Assembly: GCA_002416285.1 (NCBI GenBank)
Contig: DICM01000013.1
Coordinates: 1-19,845, forward strand
From: Caryophanales bacterium UBA5026
GTDB lineage: Bacteria > Bacillota_I > Bacilli_A > RF39 > UBA660
Length of the DNA: 19,845 nucleotides
Direction of reading: 5' to 3'
This document shows, piece by piece, positions 12,646 through 19,845 of this stretch; position 1 is the first letter of the stretch; each line of letters opens with the position of its first letter. The notes beneath the pieces were generated by a model, which worked only from the letters and a program-made list of their open reading frames with translations, was not told the DNA's origin and searched no databases. Made by a program: the position numbers and the translations under genes.

Positions 12646-13631
12646 CATTTCGTTATAAAAATGTATATTTAAATGATACTGCTACGATTGCTGGGCCATA
12701 TGAAAAAAAAGGACCATTAAGTAGCTATTTCGATAAAACCTACGACGAATTTTATTTTGGACAAGCAACATGGGAAGATGCGGAAAGTAGCTTAATCGAT
12801 GAAAGTGTCGATTTACTACTAGGTAAAATTGGTAAGACAAGATTTGATATCGATTTATTTATATCAGGGGATTTAATGAATCAAATTACTTCAAGTAATT
12901 ATGCTGCAAATCGTCTAGGAATACCTTATCTTGGAATCTATAGTGCTTGTGCGACAAGTGTAGAAGGACTAATTCTTGGAGCTAACATGGTAGAAGCAAA
13001 ACAGATTGACAACTGTATCTGCAGTGTATCTTCACATAATAATGCTGCCGAAAAACAATTCAGATATCCTACAGAATATGGTGGACCAAAAAGAAAAACG
13101 ACTACATTTACAACAACTGGGGGAACAAGTGCCTATCTATCAACTGATAAAGGCCAGATTCGTGTTGAAAGTGCGACGATTGGAATCGCAGTTGATATGG
13201 GAACGAAAGATGTCTATCATATGGGAGCAGTAATGGCTCCAGCCTGTGCCGATACTATCTACCGTCATCTGACAGAAATGGGTAGAGATATTAACTATTA
13301 CGACTTAATTCTAAGTGGAGATTTGGGTATTTATGGCGAACAGATATTAAAAGAATATATGAAAGTAGAATATGGTATGAATTTGAAAAACTATGACGAT
13401 ACTGCTACTATGATATTCGATGTAGATAAACAACCTGTTTATGCTGGTGCGAGTGGACCTGCCTGTGCACCACTTGTAACATATGGTTACATTCTGAGTA
13501 AGATGAAAAAGAAAGAATATAAAAGAGTACTACTAGTAGCAACAGGAGCATTGATGTCCTCTGTCATGGTGAATGAAAAACATTCCATTCCTGCGATTGC
13601 ACATGCAATTAGTTTGGAGGTAGTAGAATGA
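12642..13631 (+). CDS. spoVAD: Stage V sporulation protein AD (dipicolinate-binding)
   Basis: 329 residues, close to the ~338 of the family. ATG 12642 overlaps the spoVAC stop by four bases (ATGA), with GGAGG ten bases upstream. SpoVAD is a soluble thiolase-fold protein at the outer face of the spore inner membrane that binds dipicolinic acid. Thiolase-like signatures are seen: YSACATSVEGLILGANM, with Cys at the thiolase position, GGTSAYLSTD, and the C-terminal ASGPACAPLVTYGYILSKMK. The N terminus VYLNDTATIAGPYEKKGPL is typical. Fully conserved in layout with spoVAC and spoVAE; no defect seen. Confidence 0.95.
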   Translation: MTFRYKNVYLNDTATIAGPYEKKGPLSSYFDKTYDEFYFGQATWEDAESSLIDESVDLLLGKIGKTRFDIDLFISGDLMNQITSSNYAANRLGIPYLGIYSACATSVEGLILGANMVEAKQIDNCICSVSSHNNAAEKQFRYPTEYGGPKRKTTTFTTTGGTSAYLSTDKGQIRVESATIGIAVDMGTKDVYHMGAVMAPACADTIYRHLTEMGRDINYYDLILSGDLGIYGEQILKEYMKVEYGMNLKNYDDTATMIFDVDKQPVYAGASGPACAPLVTYGYILSKMKKKEYKRVLLVATGALMSSVMVNEKHSIPAIAHAISLEVVE

Positions 13632-13978
13632 TCTATGTAAACGCATTCTTATTTGCCGGTATTGTTTGTATGATTGGACAAATCATACTGGACAATACAA
13701 AGTTAACAGCAGGGCACATTACAACTTTATTCGTTGTTCTAGGAGCATTTTTAGATACTTTTAGTCTTTATGATAAATTCATTCTCTGGGCAGGTGGTGG
13801 AGCACTTGTTCCGATTACTAGCTTTGGTCATTTACTTATTCATGGGGCATTAGAAAAAGCCGAGGAATTTGGACTAATTGGACTCGCTATGGGAATGTTT
13901 GATTTAACTGCTTCGGGAATTATATCGGCAATTGTGATCTCATTTTTCCTATCATTAATATTTAAACCAAAGGATTAA
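13628..13978 (+). CDS. spoVAE: Stage V sporulation protein AE (AEb type)
   Basis: 116 residues, matching the short SpoVAEb form. ATG 13628 overlaps the spoVAD stop (ATGA), so the trio is translationally coupled; GGAGG lies ~10 bases upstream. It is a small membrane protein of the dipicolinate channel, related to SpoVAC: three or four hydrophobic segments with AGIVCMIGQIILDNTK, GALVPITSFGHLLIHGALEKA and a final ISAIVISFFLSLIF. No spoVAEa or spoVAF follows; a terminator and the convergent uvsE close the operon. Confidence 0.93.
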   Translation: MIYVNAFLFAGIVCMIGQIILDNTKLTAGHITTLFVVLGAFLDTFSLYDKFILWAGGGALVPITSFGHLLIHGALEKAEEFGLIGLAMGMFDLTASGIISAIVISFFLSLIFKPKD

Positions 13979-13990
13979 CCTCTGGTTTTT
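13964..13990 (+). terminator. Terminator of the spoVA operon
   Basis: AAACCA-A-AGG / CCT-C-TGGTTT (13964-13973 / 13979-13988) with one A-C mismatch, followed by TT; it overlaps both the spoVAE stop and the uvsE stop, so it may act for both strands. Confidence 0.7.
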
Positions 13991-14936
13991 AATTTGTTTC
14001 AAATGTCGTTTCATCAATAAATCGGTAACTGGTTTTATACTTTAGCTCACGAATTAATCGAAACATTGCCTCATCTTTCATTTTTGCTTCAATCATAATA
14101 TCAACTTGCTCAAAATACGGTTCTATTACTTTTAAAAATGAAATAAAAGAATCGCTGTCAATATAATCATGATGCGATCGCATTTCCTTTTTTGTTTTAT
14201 TTTTTGGAGATGAAAAGTGCATTTTAGGTACTCTTCCATTCCAAGATTTTAATATATCAGGGAGATAATTTTGAATTGGATTGATCGTTGGATTGCAAAG
14301 GTGATGATGGTAATCTAAAATAAGTGGAATCTTCAGTTCCTGAGCAATTGGTAATAGGTCTTCAACATTAAATACTTTGTCATCATTTTCAAGTGCAAGA
14401 ACTGATTGAACTTCTCTTGGAAGTAAATAAAATTGATTTTTTAATCGTCCAAGTGAAGCCTTTTTTCCGAATGCATTACTACCAACGTGAGTAACTAAGA
14501 GAGGATTTTTAATTTGAAATGCTTTTAACAGTCGATAATGATAAAGTAAAATCTCTCGTGTGTTTTCTAATACCTCATCTCTGGTACTATTTAAAATCAT
14601 ATATTCACCGGGATGGAAGTCTACACGCATATCAGCCTCTTTTATCATTTTTGCAATCTGGTCGTAATGTTCTTTAAATGGAGTGATATAATCGAACTTT
14701 ACCTCTTTATGAGTTGACAAAGGAATCAAAGCAGAAGTAATTCTAAAAAAATGAATATTATTTTTAATATTATAATATATTATCTTCTCTAAATCCTCTA
14801 AATTAGATAGAATGACATTATTTAATTTTTTCAGCTTGTTCTCAGTTTTTAAATAATTTGTATAGTTTAAAGTGCTGGAACTGGTAATTCCATCTAAAGA
14901 CTTAGAAATGGAAACATATCCTAAACGTACTTTCAT
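13989..14936 (-). CDS. uvsE: UV DNA damage endonuclease (UvsE/UVDE)
   Basis: 315 residues, usual for bacterial UvsE. It nicks DNA 5' of cyclobutane dimers and 6-4 photoproducts and starts UV excision repair. ATG at 14936 (reverse) after AGGTGAT. The TIM-barrel motifs with metal ligands are present in order: RVDFHPGEYMILNS, VTHVGSNAFG, LALENDDK, LILDYHHHLCNP, KMHFSSPKNK, HHDYIDSDSF and DIMIEAKMKDEA. In B. subtilis uvsE also serves spores, and here it sits directly after the spoVA operon; no convincing forespore promoter was found upstream, so constitutive expression is possible. Confidence 0.93.
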   Translation of the reverse strand: MKVRLGYVSISKSLDGITSSSTLNYTNYLKTENKLKKLNNVILSNLEDLEKIIYYNIKNNIHFFRITSALIPLSTHKEVKFDYITPFKEHYDQIAKMIKEADMRVDFHPGEYMILNSTRDEVLENTREILLYHYRLLKAFQIKNPLLVTHVGSNAFGKKASLGRLKNQFYLLPREVQSVLALENDDKVFNVEDLLPIAQELKIPLILDYHHHLCNPTINPIQNYLPDILKSWNGRVPKMHFSSPKNKTKKEMRSHHDYIDSDSFISFLKVIEPYFEQVDIMIEAKMKDEAMFRLIRELKYKTSYRFIDETTFETN

Positions 14937-14989
14937 AATATCACCTATTATTACTATGGATGAATTTATTCAAAATATAATAGTAATTC

Positions 14990-15018
14990 ATTTTAATTAA
15001 CTTTATGTTAATTAAAAT
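14990..15018. repeat. 11-bp perfect inverted repeat between uvsE and the DUF2207 gene
   Basis: ATTTTAATTAA (14990-15000) / TTAATTAAAAT (15008-15018), loop of seven. Closer to uvsE, ATTACTAT (14950-14957) / ATAGTAAT (14980-14987) form a second palindrome that encloses TGAAT/ATTCA. All arms are AT-only or nearly so; operators or DNA cruciforms in the divergent promoter region are possible. Confidence 0.45.
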
Positions 15019-15068
15019 AGTTGCAATAAAGAAACAAGTTTGAATATTATCTTGATAAGAAAATTACC

Positions 15069-15097
15069 TTGTAACATGAAATTTTTTATGCTATAAT
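15069..15097 (+). promoter_or_regulatory. Sigma-A promoter of the DUF2207 gene
   Basis: TTGTAA (15069-15074), 17-bp spacer, TATAAT (15092-15097) with TG one base before it (15089-15090). Confidence 0.75.
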
Positions 15098-15121
15098 TTT
15101 TATCATAGGGATGTGGTTAAT

Positions 15122-16879
15122 GTGAAGAAGAAAGTGATGTTTCTTTTAGCAATTCTATTATTACCAATCGGAGTAAAAGCAGAAAAATTTGATATAAATC
15201 AATATAATGTCACGATTGGGATATCCAATGATCGTGTTTTATCCATATCAGAAAACTATGAGATATCCTATAAAGAAAATTCTGAAACATGGGAGAGAAG
15301 TATTGATTTAAATCCAACCTATTATCGGGATAAAAATGAAAAAGTTACTTATGAAGCAACTCTAGATAGAGTGAGTGCGAATAAAAATTTTATAGAAGAA
15401 TCAAGTTCAAAGCAATTTAAAATTATCATTAAAGATCCTGTTTCTTCGGGAATGATAGGAAATTATAACATTTCTTATCTTTATCATTTTAGCAAAGATA
15501 AGAAAAAAAATGGTGATGAGCTATTATTTGATTTAGTTACTAATACAGCCTTATCAACACAATTTATCATTAATTTTCCAACCGAAATAAACGATACTAA
15601 TGTATCATTCCTGTTAGATCATGATGCGAAATTAGGAAAGCAAATCGTCAATTATCAAGTGAATGGCAAACAAATTAGTGGAACACTAAAAGAGCCACTT
15701 AAAGCAGATCAAGTATTAACTTTAAAAGTAGATTTAGAAGAAGGCTATTTTATCGATAACTATGCGACCGCAATCGATAGAGCATCGATTAACGATTATT
15801 GGTATTTATTAATATTCCCTGGACTTAGTTTAGTCTTAGCTTATTATTTTTGGTTAAGATATGGTGATGGAAATAAAATCATGGAGGAAAGAGGATACTA
15901 CCCACCAGCAGAACTAGATAGTGTCGAATTAGGATTTCTCTACAAGGGATATATTAATTATAACGACATTATTACGTTAATTCCTTATTTAGCAAGTCAA
16001 GGGTATCTTCGTGTAGTAGAATTAGCAGACGGTACTTCAGAGATGGAAAACAACATTGAACTTGTGAAATTGAAAGAATATAGTGGAAACAATGCTGCAC
16101 AAAAAACTTTATTTGATGCGATTTTTGAACAAAGTGATCGCGTAATGATTAAAGACTTAAATGGAACTTTGAGTGATGATGTATCAGTAATTATTGACAC
16201 TGTAAATAATGATTATCATAAATCACGAATTTATAATAAAAATATTGATCAAATTAAATTAGCACTAGTGTTTTTATCTGGTTTATCCACAATTATAATA
16301 TCAGTGCCCATGATTGATTTTGGAATCGATAACTATTTTCTTGCCGTACTAATCAGTATTGCTACTGCAATTGGAATTATCTTGTTTTCTCAAAATACCT
16401 TTCCAATTGTGTCTAGAATGTTTATTTCAATTCCATTAATGTTGATAGGAGCTTATTTCACATTACAACCAGTATCATCTAATTTACTATTATTTTTAGT
16501 TGCTCTCGTTGGGCTTATTACAGCGTTTTCTATTCGTTTGATTGCTAGTATGCTTCCGATTAGAACGTTGTTTGGAAATCGTATGTTAGGAAAAACTTAT
16601 GGATTTTCTAGATGCCTATATGAAATGAACGAAAGTAAGCTAGAAGAATTAACGACTGAGGATCCACTTTATTATGAAAAGATGCTTCCTTATGCTTATG
16701 ACTTTGGATTTGGAGATCGTTTTCTACGTCTACCAATTAAAGATGGCCCAACATGGTATGAGACGTATCAACCATTTGAAAAAGAAAAATTTCATATTTT
16801 TATGAAAAACTTTAATTATCAATTGACAACAGCTGTACTTCAAAAACAAAAAAAATCAGAAACCGAAGAACTATATTAA
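15122..16879 (+). CDS. DUF2207-family membrane protein
   Basis: 585 residues from GTG 15122, which begins a clean signal peptide MKKKVMFLLAILLLPIGVKA; the upstream GTG at 15113 would put extra residues before it. Family architecture: an exported domain (~22-205) with NQYNVTIGISNDRVLSISE, one membrane span near 225-245 ending FWLRYGDG, a cytoplasmic segment with YYPPAELDSVELGFLYKG and LIPYLASQGYLRV as found in the family, two pairs of membrane spans (~375-420 and ~425-470), and a C-terminal cytoplasmic tail with YPYAYDFGFG-like LPYAYDFGFGDRF. The function of DUF2207 proteins is not established. The gene is monocistronic, with its own promoter and terminator. Confidence 0.85.
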   Translation: MKKKVMFLLAILLLPIGVKAEKFDINQYNVTIGISNDRVLSISENYEISYKENSETWERSIDLNPTYYRDKNEKVTYEATLDRVSANKNFIEESSSKQFKIIIKDPVSSGMIGNYNISYLYHFSKDKKKNGDELLFDLVTNTALSTQFIINFPTEINDTNVSFLLDHDAKLGKQIVNYQVNGKQISGTLKEPLKADQVLTLKVDLEEGYFIDNYATAIDRASINDYWYLLIFPGLSLVLAYYFWLRYGDGNKIMEERGYYPPAELDSVELGFLYKGYINYNDIITLIPYLASQGYLRVVELADGTSEMENNIELVKLKEYSGNNAAQKTLFDAIFEQSDRVMIKDLNGTLSDDVSVIIDTVNNDYHKSRIYNKNIDQIKLALVFLSGLSTIIISVPMIDFGIDNYFLAVLISIATAIGIILFSQNTFPIVSRMFISIPLMLIGAYFTLQPVSSNLLLFLVALVGLITAFSIRLIASMLPIRTLFGNRMLGKTYGFSRCLYEMNESKLEELTTEDPLYYEKMLPYAYDFGFGDRFLRLPIKDGPTWYETYQPFEKEKFHIFMKNFNYQLTTAVLQKQKKSETEELY

Positions 16880-16894
16880 AATATGGTTCTTTTT
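16866..16894 (+). terminator. Intrinsic terminator after the DUF2207 gene
   Basis: AAGAACTATAT / ATATGGTTCTT (16866-16876 / 16881-16891), 11 pairs with one G-U, loop TAAA, then TTT. It overlaps the stop codon. Confidence 0.8.
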
Positions 16895-16906
16895 AATTGT
16901 AATAAT

Positions 16907-16935
16907 TTGACTTTCTGATCATATAAACTTATAAT
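16907..16935 (+). promoter_or_regulatory. Strong sigma-A promoter of the PemK/MazF-like gene
   Basis: TTGACT (16907-16912), 17-bp spacer, TATAAT (16930-16935). The leader before ATG 16957 is only ~15 bases and holds AGAGGTGA. Confidence 0.8.
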
Positions 16936-16956
16936 AATCAAATTAGAGGTGAAATC

Positions 16957-17451
16957 ATGTTTGAACAAGGGCAAATTGTATTTTTAAAAGATGTCTATAT
17001 GCAAAATACGAAAAGACGCCGACCACATATTGTTTTATTTTCTAGAGATACAGTAGAAGGTAGTGAAGTATGTACGTGTCCTTTAACGGTCACACTAGAT
17101 CCATATAATAAAAATGGGCAAAACTATTATTTGATTCCTGAAATAATACATGGAAAAAATAGACTTACATTAGCAAAAATAAGTGAAGCTAATTTTTATT
17201 CTAGTAGTATTACAACCAAAAATAATTTTTTTACAAAAGTGAGTGAATCTACAATGAGTAGAATGATGGAAAAATTATATAGTACAGATTTCTTAAATAA
17301 TCCTAATATTGAAACATTAGAAGAAATAAAGGAATATATATTATATCTAAGATTATTTAAAGAATTAGAAGTTCAAAAAGAAAAACAGGAAAAGAACTAT
17401 GCGAAAAGGTTAGCAAAGCAGGAAGCAAAAAAATTTAAATACTTTATATAG
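16957..17451 (+). CDS. Orphan PemK/MazF-like protein
   Basis: 164 residues, ATG 16957. The first ~110 residues follow the PemK/MazF pattern: GQIVFLKDVYMQNTKRRRPHIVLFSR at the start (first strand and the usual Arg-Pro before a hydrophobic strand), CTCPLTVTLDP in the middle, and KNRLTLAKISEANFYSSSI, where toxins usually keep the SH3-like barrel strands. The C-terminal ~50 residues are a long basic helix (about 115-164, ending QEKNYAKRLAKQEAKKFKYF) that ordinary MazF proteins lack. There is no antitoxin gene on either side; the gene stands alone between a promoter and a terminator. It may not be a toxin: a regulatory RNase or an RNA-binding protein is also possible. Family call moderate. Confidence 0.6.
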   Translation: MFEQGQIVFLKDVYMQNTKRRRPHIVLFSRDTVEGSEVCTCPLTVTLDPYNKNGQNYYLIPEIIHGKNRLTLAKISEANFYSSSITTKNNFFTKVSESTMSRMMEKLYSTDFLNNPNIETLEEIKEYILYLRLFKELEVQKEKQEKNYAKRLAKQEAKKFKYFI

Positions 17452-17478
17452 AATCTATCATTTTTAAACTCAAGTTTT

Positions 17479-17506
17479 AAAACTCTCTTAAGAGAGTTTT
17501 TCTTTA
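17479..17506 (+). terminator. Intrinsic terminator
   Basis: AAAACTCTC / GAGAGTTTT (17479-17487 / 17492-17500), loop TTAA, followed by TCTTT. Confidence 0.85.
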
Positions 17507-17593
17507 TATATAAAAAATAAATGTTGTATAATAATATCAAAAGGAATTATTCCGTTAATACTACTAAAATAGCTTTTTTTATCAATTAAAATA

Positions 17594-17602
17594 TGGTACA
17601 CT
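17594..17602 (+). promoter_or_regulatory. Possible extended -10 promoter of dnaB-dnaI
   Basis: TGg then TACACT (17597-17602), ~24 bases before the dnaB start; the -35 region is a T run (about 17573-17580) and not convincing. Confidence 0.35.
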
Positions 17603-17625
17603 AAAAAGGAGATTGAGGTGATGTT

Positions 17626-18897
17626 ATGCATATTTTACCGGCAGACACTTATACGGTACTCAATAAGACAATTCTAAACGATCAAGATCGTAAATTATTG
17701 GTAATGTTGTATCAACCTATTATTGGCACCACCTCTATAAATCTGTATTTTACTTTGTGGTCATATTTAGATAAAACAGAACTTTTTTCAGAAGAATGGA
17801 CTCATCACCATTTAATGACATCAATGCGAATCAAACTAATTGAAATTGAAGAGGCAAGAAAAAAGTTAGAAGCTATCGGCCTACTTAGAACATATTTAAA
17901 ACAAGGGAATATCAATCAATATATCTATGAGTTGTATTCTCCTGTCGGTGCTTATGAGTTTTTCAATAACCCTGTTCTTAGTATTTCACTTTATAATAAT
18001 ATCGGTGTTACTGAATATGAAAAAATCTTAGAATATTTTAAAATGCCGAGATTAAATTTAAAAGAGTATACTGACATCACAAGTTGTTTTAGCGATGTCT
18101 TTGAAGCCACTGATATGCATTATTTTGAATCGTCTATTGAAGATATTCGTAGAACAAATTCTAGAAAATTAGAATTAAATGCGAAAATAGACATTACTAC
18201 AATCATATCTATGATTCCAGAGGAAATGTTAAATAGTAAGAGTATAACAAAGGAAACTAAAGAACTCCTTTATAGACTTTCTTTTATTTATAATTATAAT
18301 GATGATGAAATGCGTGAACTAATCCGCAATTCTCTTTCTGATAAAAGAACCATTGATAAAGTGTTACTGAAAAAGAATGCAAGAAAGTTCTATCAGTTTG
18401 AACATAGTGGAAAATTACCGAGTTTACTTTATCGTAATCAACCTGAATATCTTAGAAAACCAATGGGAGATAATTCAAAAAAGGCAAAAATTATTTATCA
18501 ATTTGAGACGACTACTCCATATGATTTCTTACTTAGTAAATATAATGGTGCAAAACCAACGAAAAATGATGTTACAATACTAGAATATCTATTAGTTGAT
18601 ATGAATTTAAATCCCGGAGTTGTCAATGTTTTAGTCGATTATGTACTCAAAATTAATAATAATAAATTAATTAGATCATTTGTTGAGGTAATTGCCAGTC
18701 AGTGGGCAAAAAGCAAAGTTGAAACAGTAGATTCTGCCATGAGTTTAGCAGAAAAGGAATATAAAAATCGTAAAAATTACGAAACAAAGACAGTATCAAA
18801 AAAAGAATCAAAGCCAACATGGTTTAATCAGGAGATTGAATCAAGCAAAGCCTCTTTGGAAGAGCAAAAAGAGATGGAAAAATTATTAAGTAGGTGA
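17626..18897 (+). CDS. dnaB: Replication initiation and membrane attachment protein DnaB
   Basis: 423 residues; ATG 17626 after GAGGTG (five-base spacing). This is the Bacillus DnaB, which together with DnaD and DnaI loads the replicative helicase at oriC and at stalled forks; it is not the E. coli helicase of the same name. Seen: N-terminal winged-helix domain starting LPADTYTVLNKTILNDQDRK and LLVMLYQPIIGTTSINLY, a middle region, and a C-terminal DnaD-type domain (about 300-385) with PYDFLLSKYNGAKPTKND, LNPGVVNVLVDYVL and the closing FVEVIASQWAKSKVET. B. subtilis DnaB is ~470 residues, so this is somewhat short. dnaI follows four bases later, the standard pair in Bacilli. Confidence 0.92.
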   Translation: MHILPADTYTVLNKTILNDQDRKLLVMLYQPIIGTTSINLYFTLWSYLDKTELFSEEWTHHHLMTSMRIKLIEIEEARKKLEAIGLLRTYLKQGNINQYIYELYSPVGAYEFFNNPVLSISLYNNIGVTEYEKILEYFKMPRLNLKEYTDITSCFSDVFEATDMHYFESSIEDIRRTNSRKLELNAKIDITTIISMIPEEMLNSKSITKETKELLYRLSFIYNYNDDEMRELIRNSLSDKRTIDKVLLKKNARKFYQFEHSGKLPSLLYRNQPEYLRKPMGDNSKKAKIIYQFETTTPYDFLLSKYNGAKPTKNDVTILEYLLVDMNLNPGVVNVLVDYVLKINNNKLIRSFVEVIASQWAKSKVETVDSAMSLAEKEYKNRKNYETKTVSKKESKPTWFNQEIESSKASLEEQKEMEKLLSR

Positions 18898-18901
18898 TAG
18901 T

Positions 18902-19813
18902 GTGCAGACAGTAAAAAATATGCTTGCCAAAGATCAAAAACAAGATCTGGAACAGCAACTAATGGTTTCTTTAAAAGAAGAATTAAAAGATCCTGTATTC
19001 AAGGATCTTGTTGATGAATTGAATCTTCCCTATGAGAAATTATGTAAGTATACCTCTATTTTAAAAAATAGTGCTGTAGAATGGAGTCATTGTAAAAATT
19101 GTAAAGGGCTTGCTATGTGTGAAAATGCAATATCAGGATTCGCTTATTTACCAAAAGTAGATAAGGAAAAGCTTATATTCTGTTATAAAGCTTGTCGTTT
19201 TCAAAAACAATTAGAAGAAAAAACTGCTTATCAAAAAAATGTTTCTATTTTTGAGCTTCCTAAAGAAATAAAAGAAGCAAATATGAAAAACATCTATACA
19301 GATGATAAAAATCGTTTTGAAGCAATTAAGTGGATTACCGCATTTAAAAAAGAATATCCAAAGAATAGTAAAGGTCTTTATTTATGTGGAAGTTTCGGTA
19401 GTGGAAAAACTTATTTAGTAGCAGCCTTATTTAACGAATTTGCTAAAGAAGGAGTGAAAAGTGCAATTATCTTCTGGCCTGAATACCTAAGAGAACTAAA
19501 GAGTTCTTTTGGATCTGATTTTAAAGAAAAAGTAGAACAGATAAAAAAGGTTCCACTTTTATTAATTGATGATATTGGTGCTGAATCGGCTACATCTTGG
19601 AGCCGTGATGATATCTTATGTCCACTTTTACAATACCGTATGCAAGAGCATCTACCAACTTTCTTTACTTCTAATTTTGATTTTAATGATTTGGAACAGC
19701 ATTTTAGTATGACGAAGGATGGAGTAGAGCAAGTAAAAGCAAGACGACTTATGGAACGCATTAAACAGCTTTCTGAAATGGTTCCACTCGTTAGTAAAAA
19801 TCTACGTTCGTAG
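18902..19813 (+). CDS. dnaI: Helicase loader DnaI
   Basis: 303 residues, near the usual ~310. GTG 18902 with AGGTGA just upstream, overlapping the dnaB stop. An AAA+ ATPase that loads the replicative helicase onto DNA. The N-terminal helicase-binding domain holds the zinc cysteines of HCKNCKGLAMC (Cys64, 67, 73) with Cys94 and Cys98 later. The AAA+ domain has Walker A GSFGSGKT (~163-170), Walker B LLLIDDIG (~219-226), sensor 1 FFTSNFDF and the arginine motif RRLMERIKQL near the C terminus. All key residues are intact. Sequence after the stop to the window end (19814-19845) shows no feature. Confidence 0.94.
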   Translation: MQTVKNMLAKDQKQDLEQQLMVSLKEELKDPVFKDLVDELNLPYEKLCKYTSILKNSAVEWSHCKNCKGLAMCENAISGFAYLPKVDKEKLIFCYKACRFQKQLEEKTAYQKNVSIFELPKEIKEANMKNIYTDDKNRFEAIKWITAFKKEYPKNSKGLYLCGSFGSGKTYLVAALFNEFAKEGVKSAIIFWPEYLRELKSSFGSDFKEKVEQIKKVPLLLIDDIGAESATSWSRDDILCPLLQYRMQEHLPTFFTSNFDFNDLEQHFSMTKDGVEQVKARRLMERIKQLSEMVPLVSKNLRS

Positions 19814-19845
19814 GTATGAAAATGGTGAAGTAAAGTAAATGTGGG

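Noticed and set aside
13006..13233. Forward frame of 75 residues inside spoVAD
   Set aside because: Out-of-frame shadow of spoVAD.
14937..15000. Forespore promoter for uvsE
   Set aside because: CATAGTA is present on the reverse strand but has a mismatch and no GHATR 18 bases upstream.
15997..16200. Reverse-strand frame of 67 residues
   Set aside because: Antisense shadow of the DUF2207 gene with a Ser-rich product.
18377..18583. Forward frame of 68 residues inside dnaB
   Set aside because: Out-of-frame shadow of dnaB.
19411..19761. Reverse-strand frame of 116 residues
   Set aside because: Antisense shadow of the AAA+ part of dnaI, Ser/Cys-rich.
1..19845. CRISPR array, tRNA or rRNA genes
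   Set aside because: No regularly spaced repeats and no tRNA- or rRNA-like sequence were noticed on either strand; a covariance-model scan was not possible.

Overview
The window is AT-rich DNA (my estimate by eye, about one third G+C) from an endospore-forming Firmicute. Sporulation genes (an interrupted sigK, spoIIAA, sigF, spoVACDE) sit together with the Bacillus-type helicase-loading pair dnaB-dnaI, which points to class Bacilli in the broad sense, for example an uncultured gut lineage near Erysipelotrichales or other relatives of Mollicutes. The lineage is inferred from gene content only.

Bases 1-7858 look like one arm of a skin-like element integrated in sigK. A large serine recombinase (6158-7858) ends on the bases AATGA. 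From exactly that point the C-terminal half of a sigma-K factor runs on (to 8231). The N-terminal half of sigK is not in the window, so the element reaches past the left edge and is longer than 7.8 kb. Visible cargo: a 5'-truncated unknown gene, a small membrane-anchored protein, an ApeA-like HEPN (probable RNase) protein, a large prepilin-like protein whose last ~45 codons are strikingly GC-rich, and a 1.4 kb regulatory stretch with promoter-terminator pairs and two small genes that seem to start with ATA or ATT.

Bases 8232-10024 hold a PadR repressor and its HAAS/DUF1700 membrane partner, overlapping and with their own promoter and terminator.

Bases 10040-13990 are the forespore block: spoIIAA-sigF, an unrelated convergent gene of unknown function, then spoVAC-spoVAD-spoVAE behind a consensus sigma-G promoter. 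spoIIAB, the anti-sigma-F kinase gene normally between spoIIAA and sigF, is absent, and the SpoIIAA-like protein lacks the serine that SpoIIAB phosphorylates. This co-loss suggests a rewired sigma-F switch. spoVAA and spoVAB are also absent.

Bases 13989-19813 hold convergent uvsE (UV endonuclease), a DUF2207 membrane protein, an orphan PemK/MazF-like protein, and the dnaB-dnaI operon. Most units are closed by clear intrinsic terminators.
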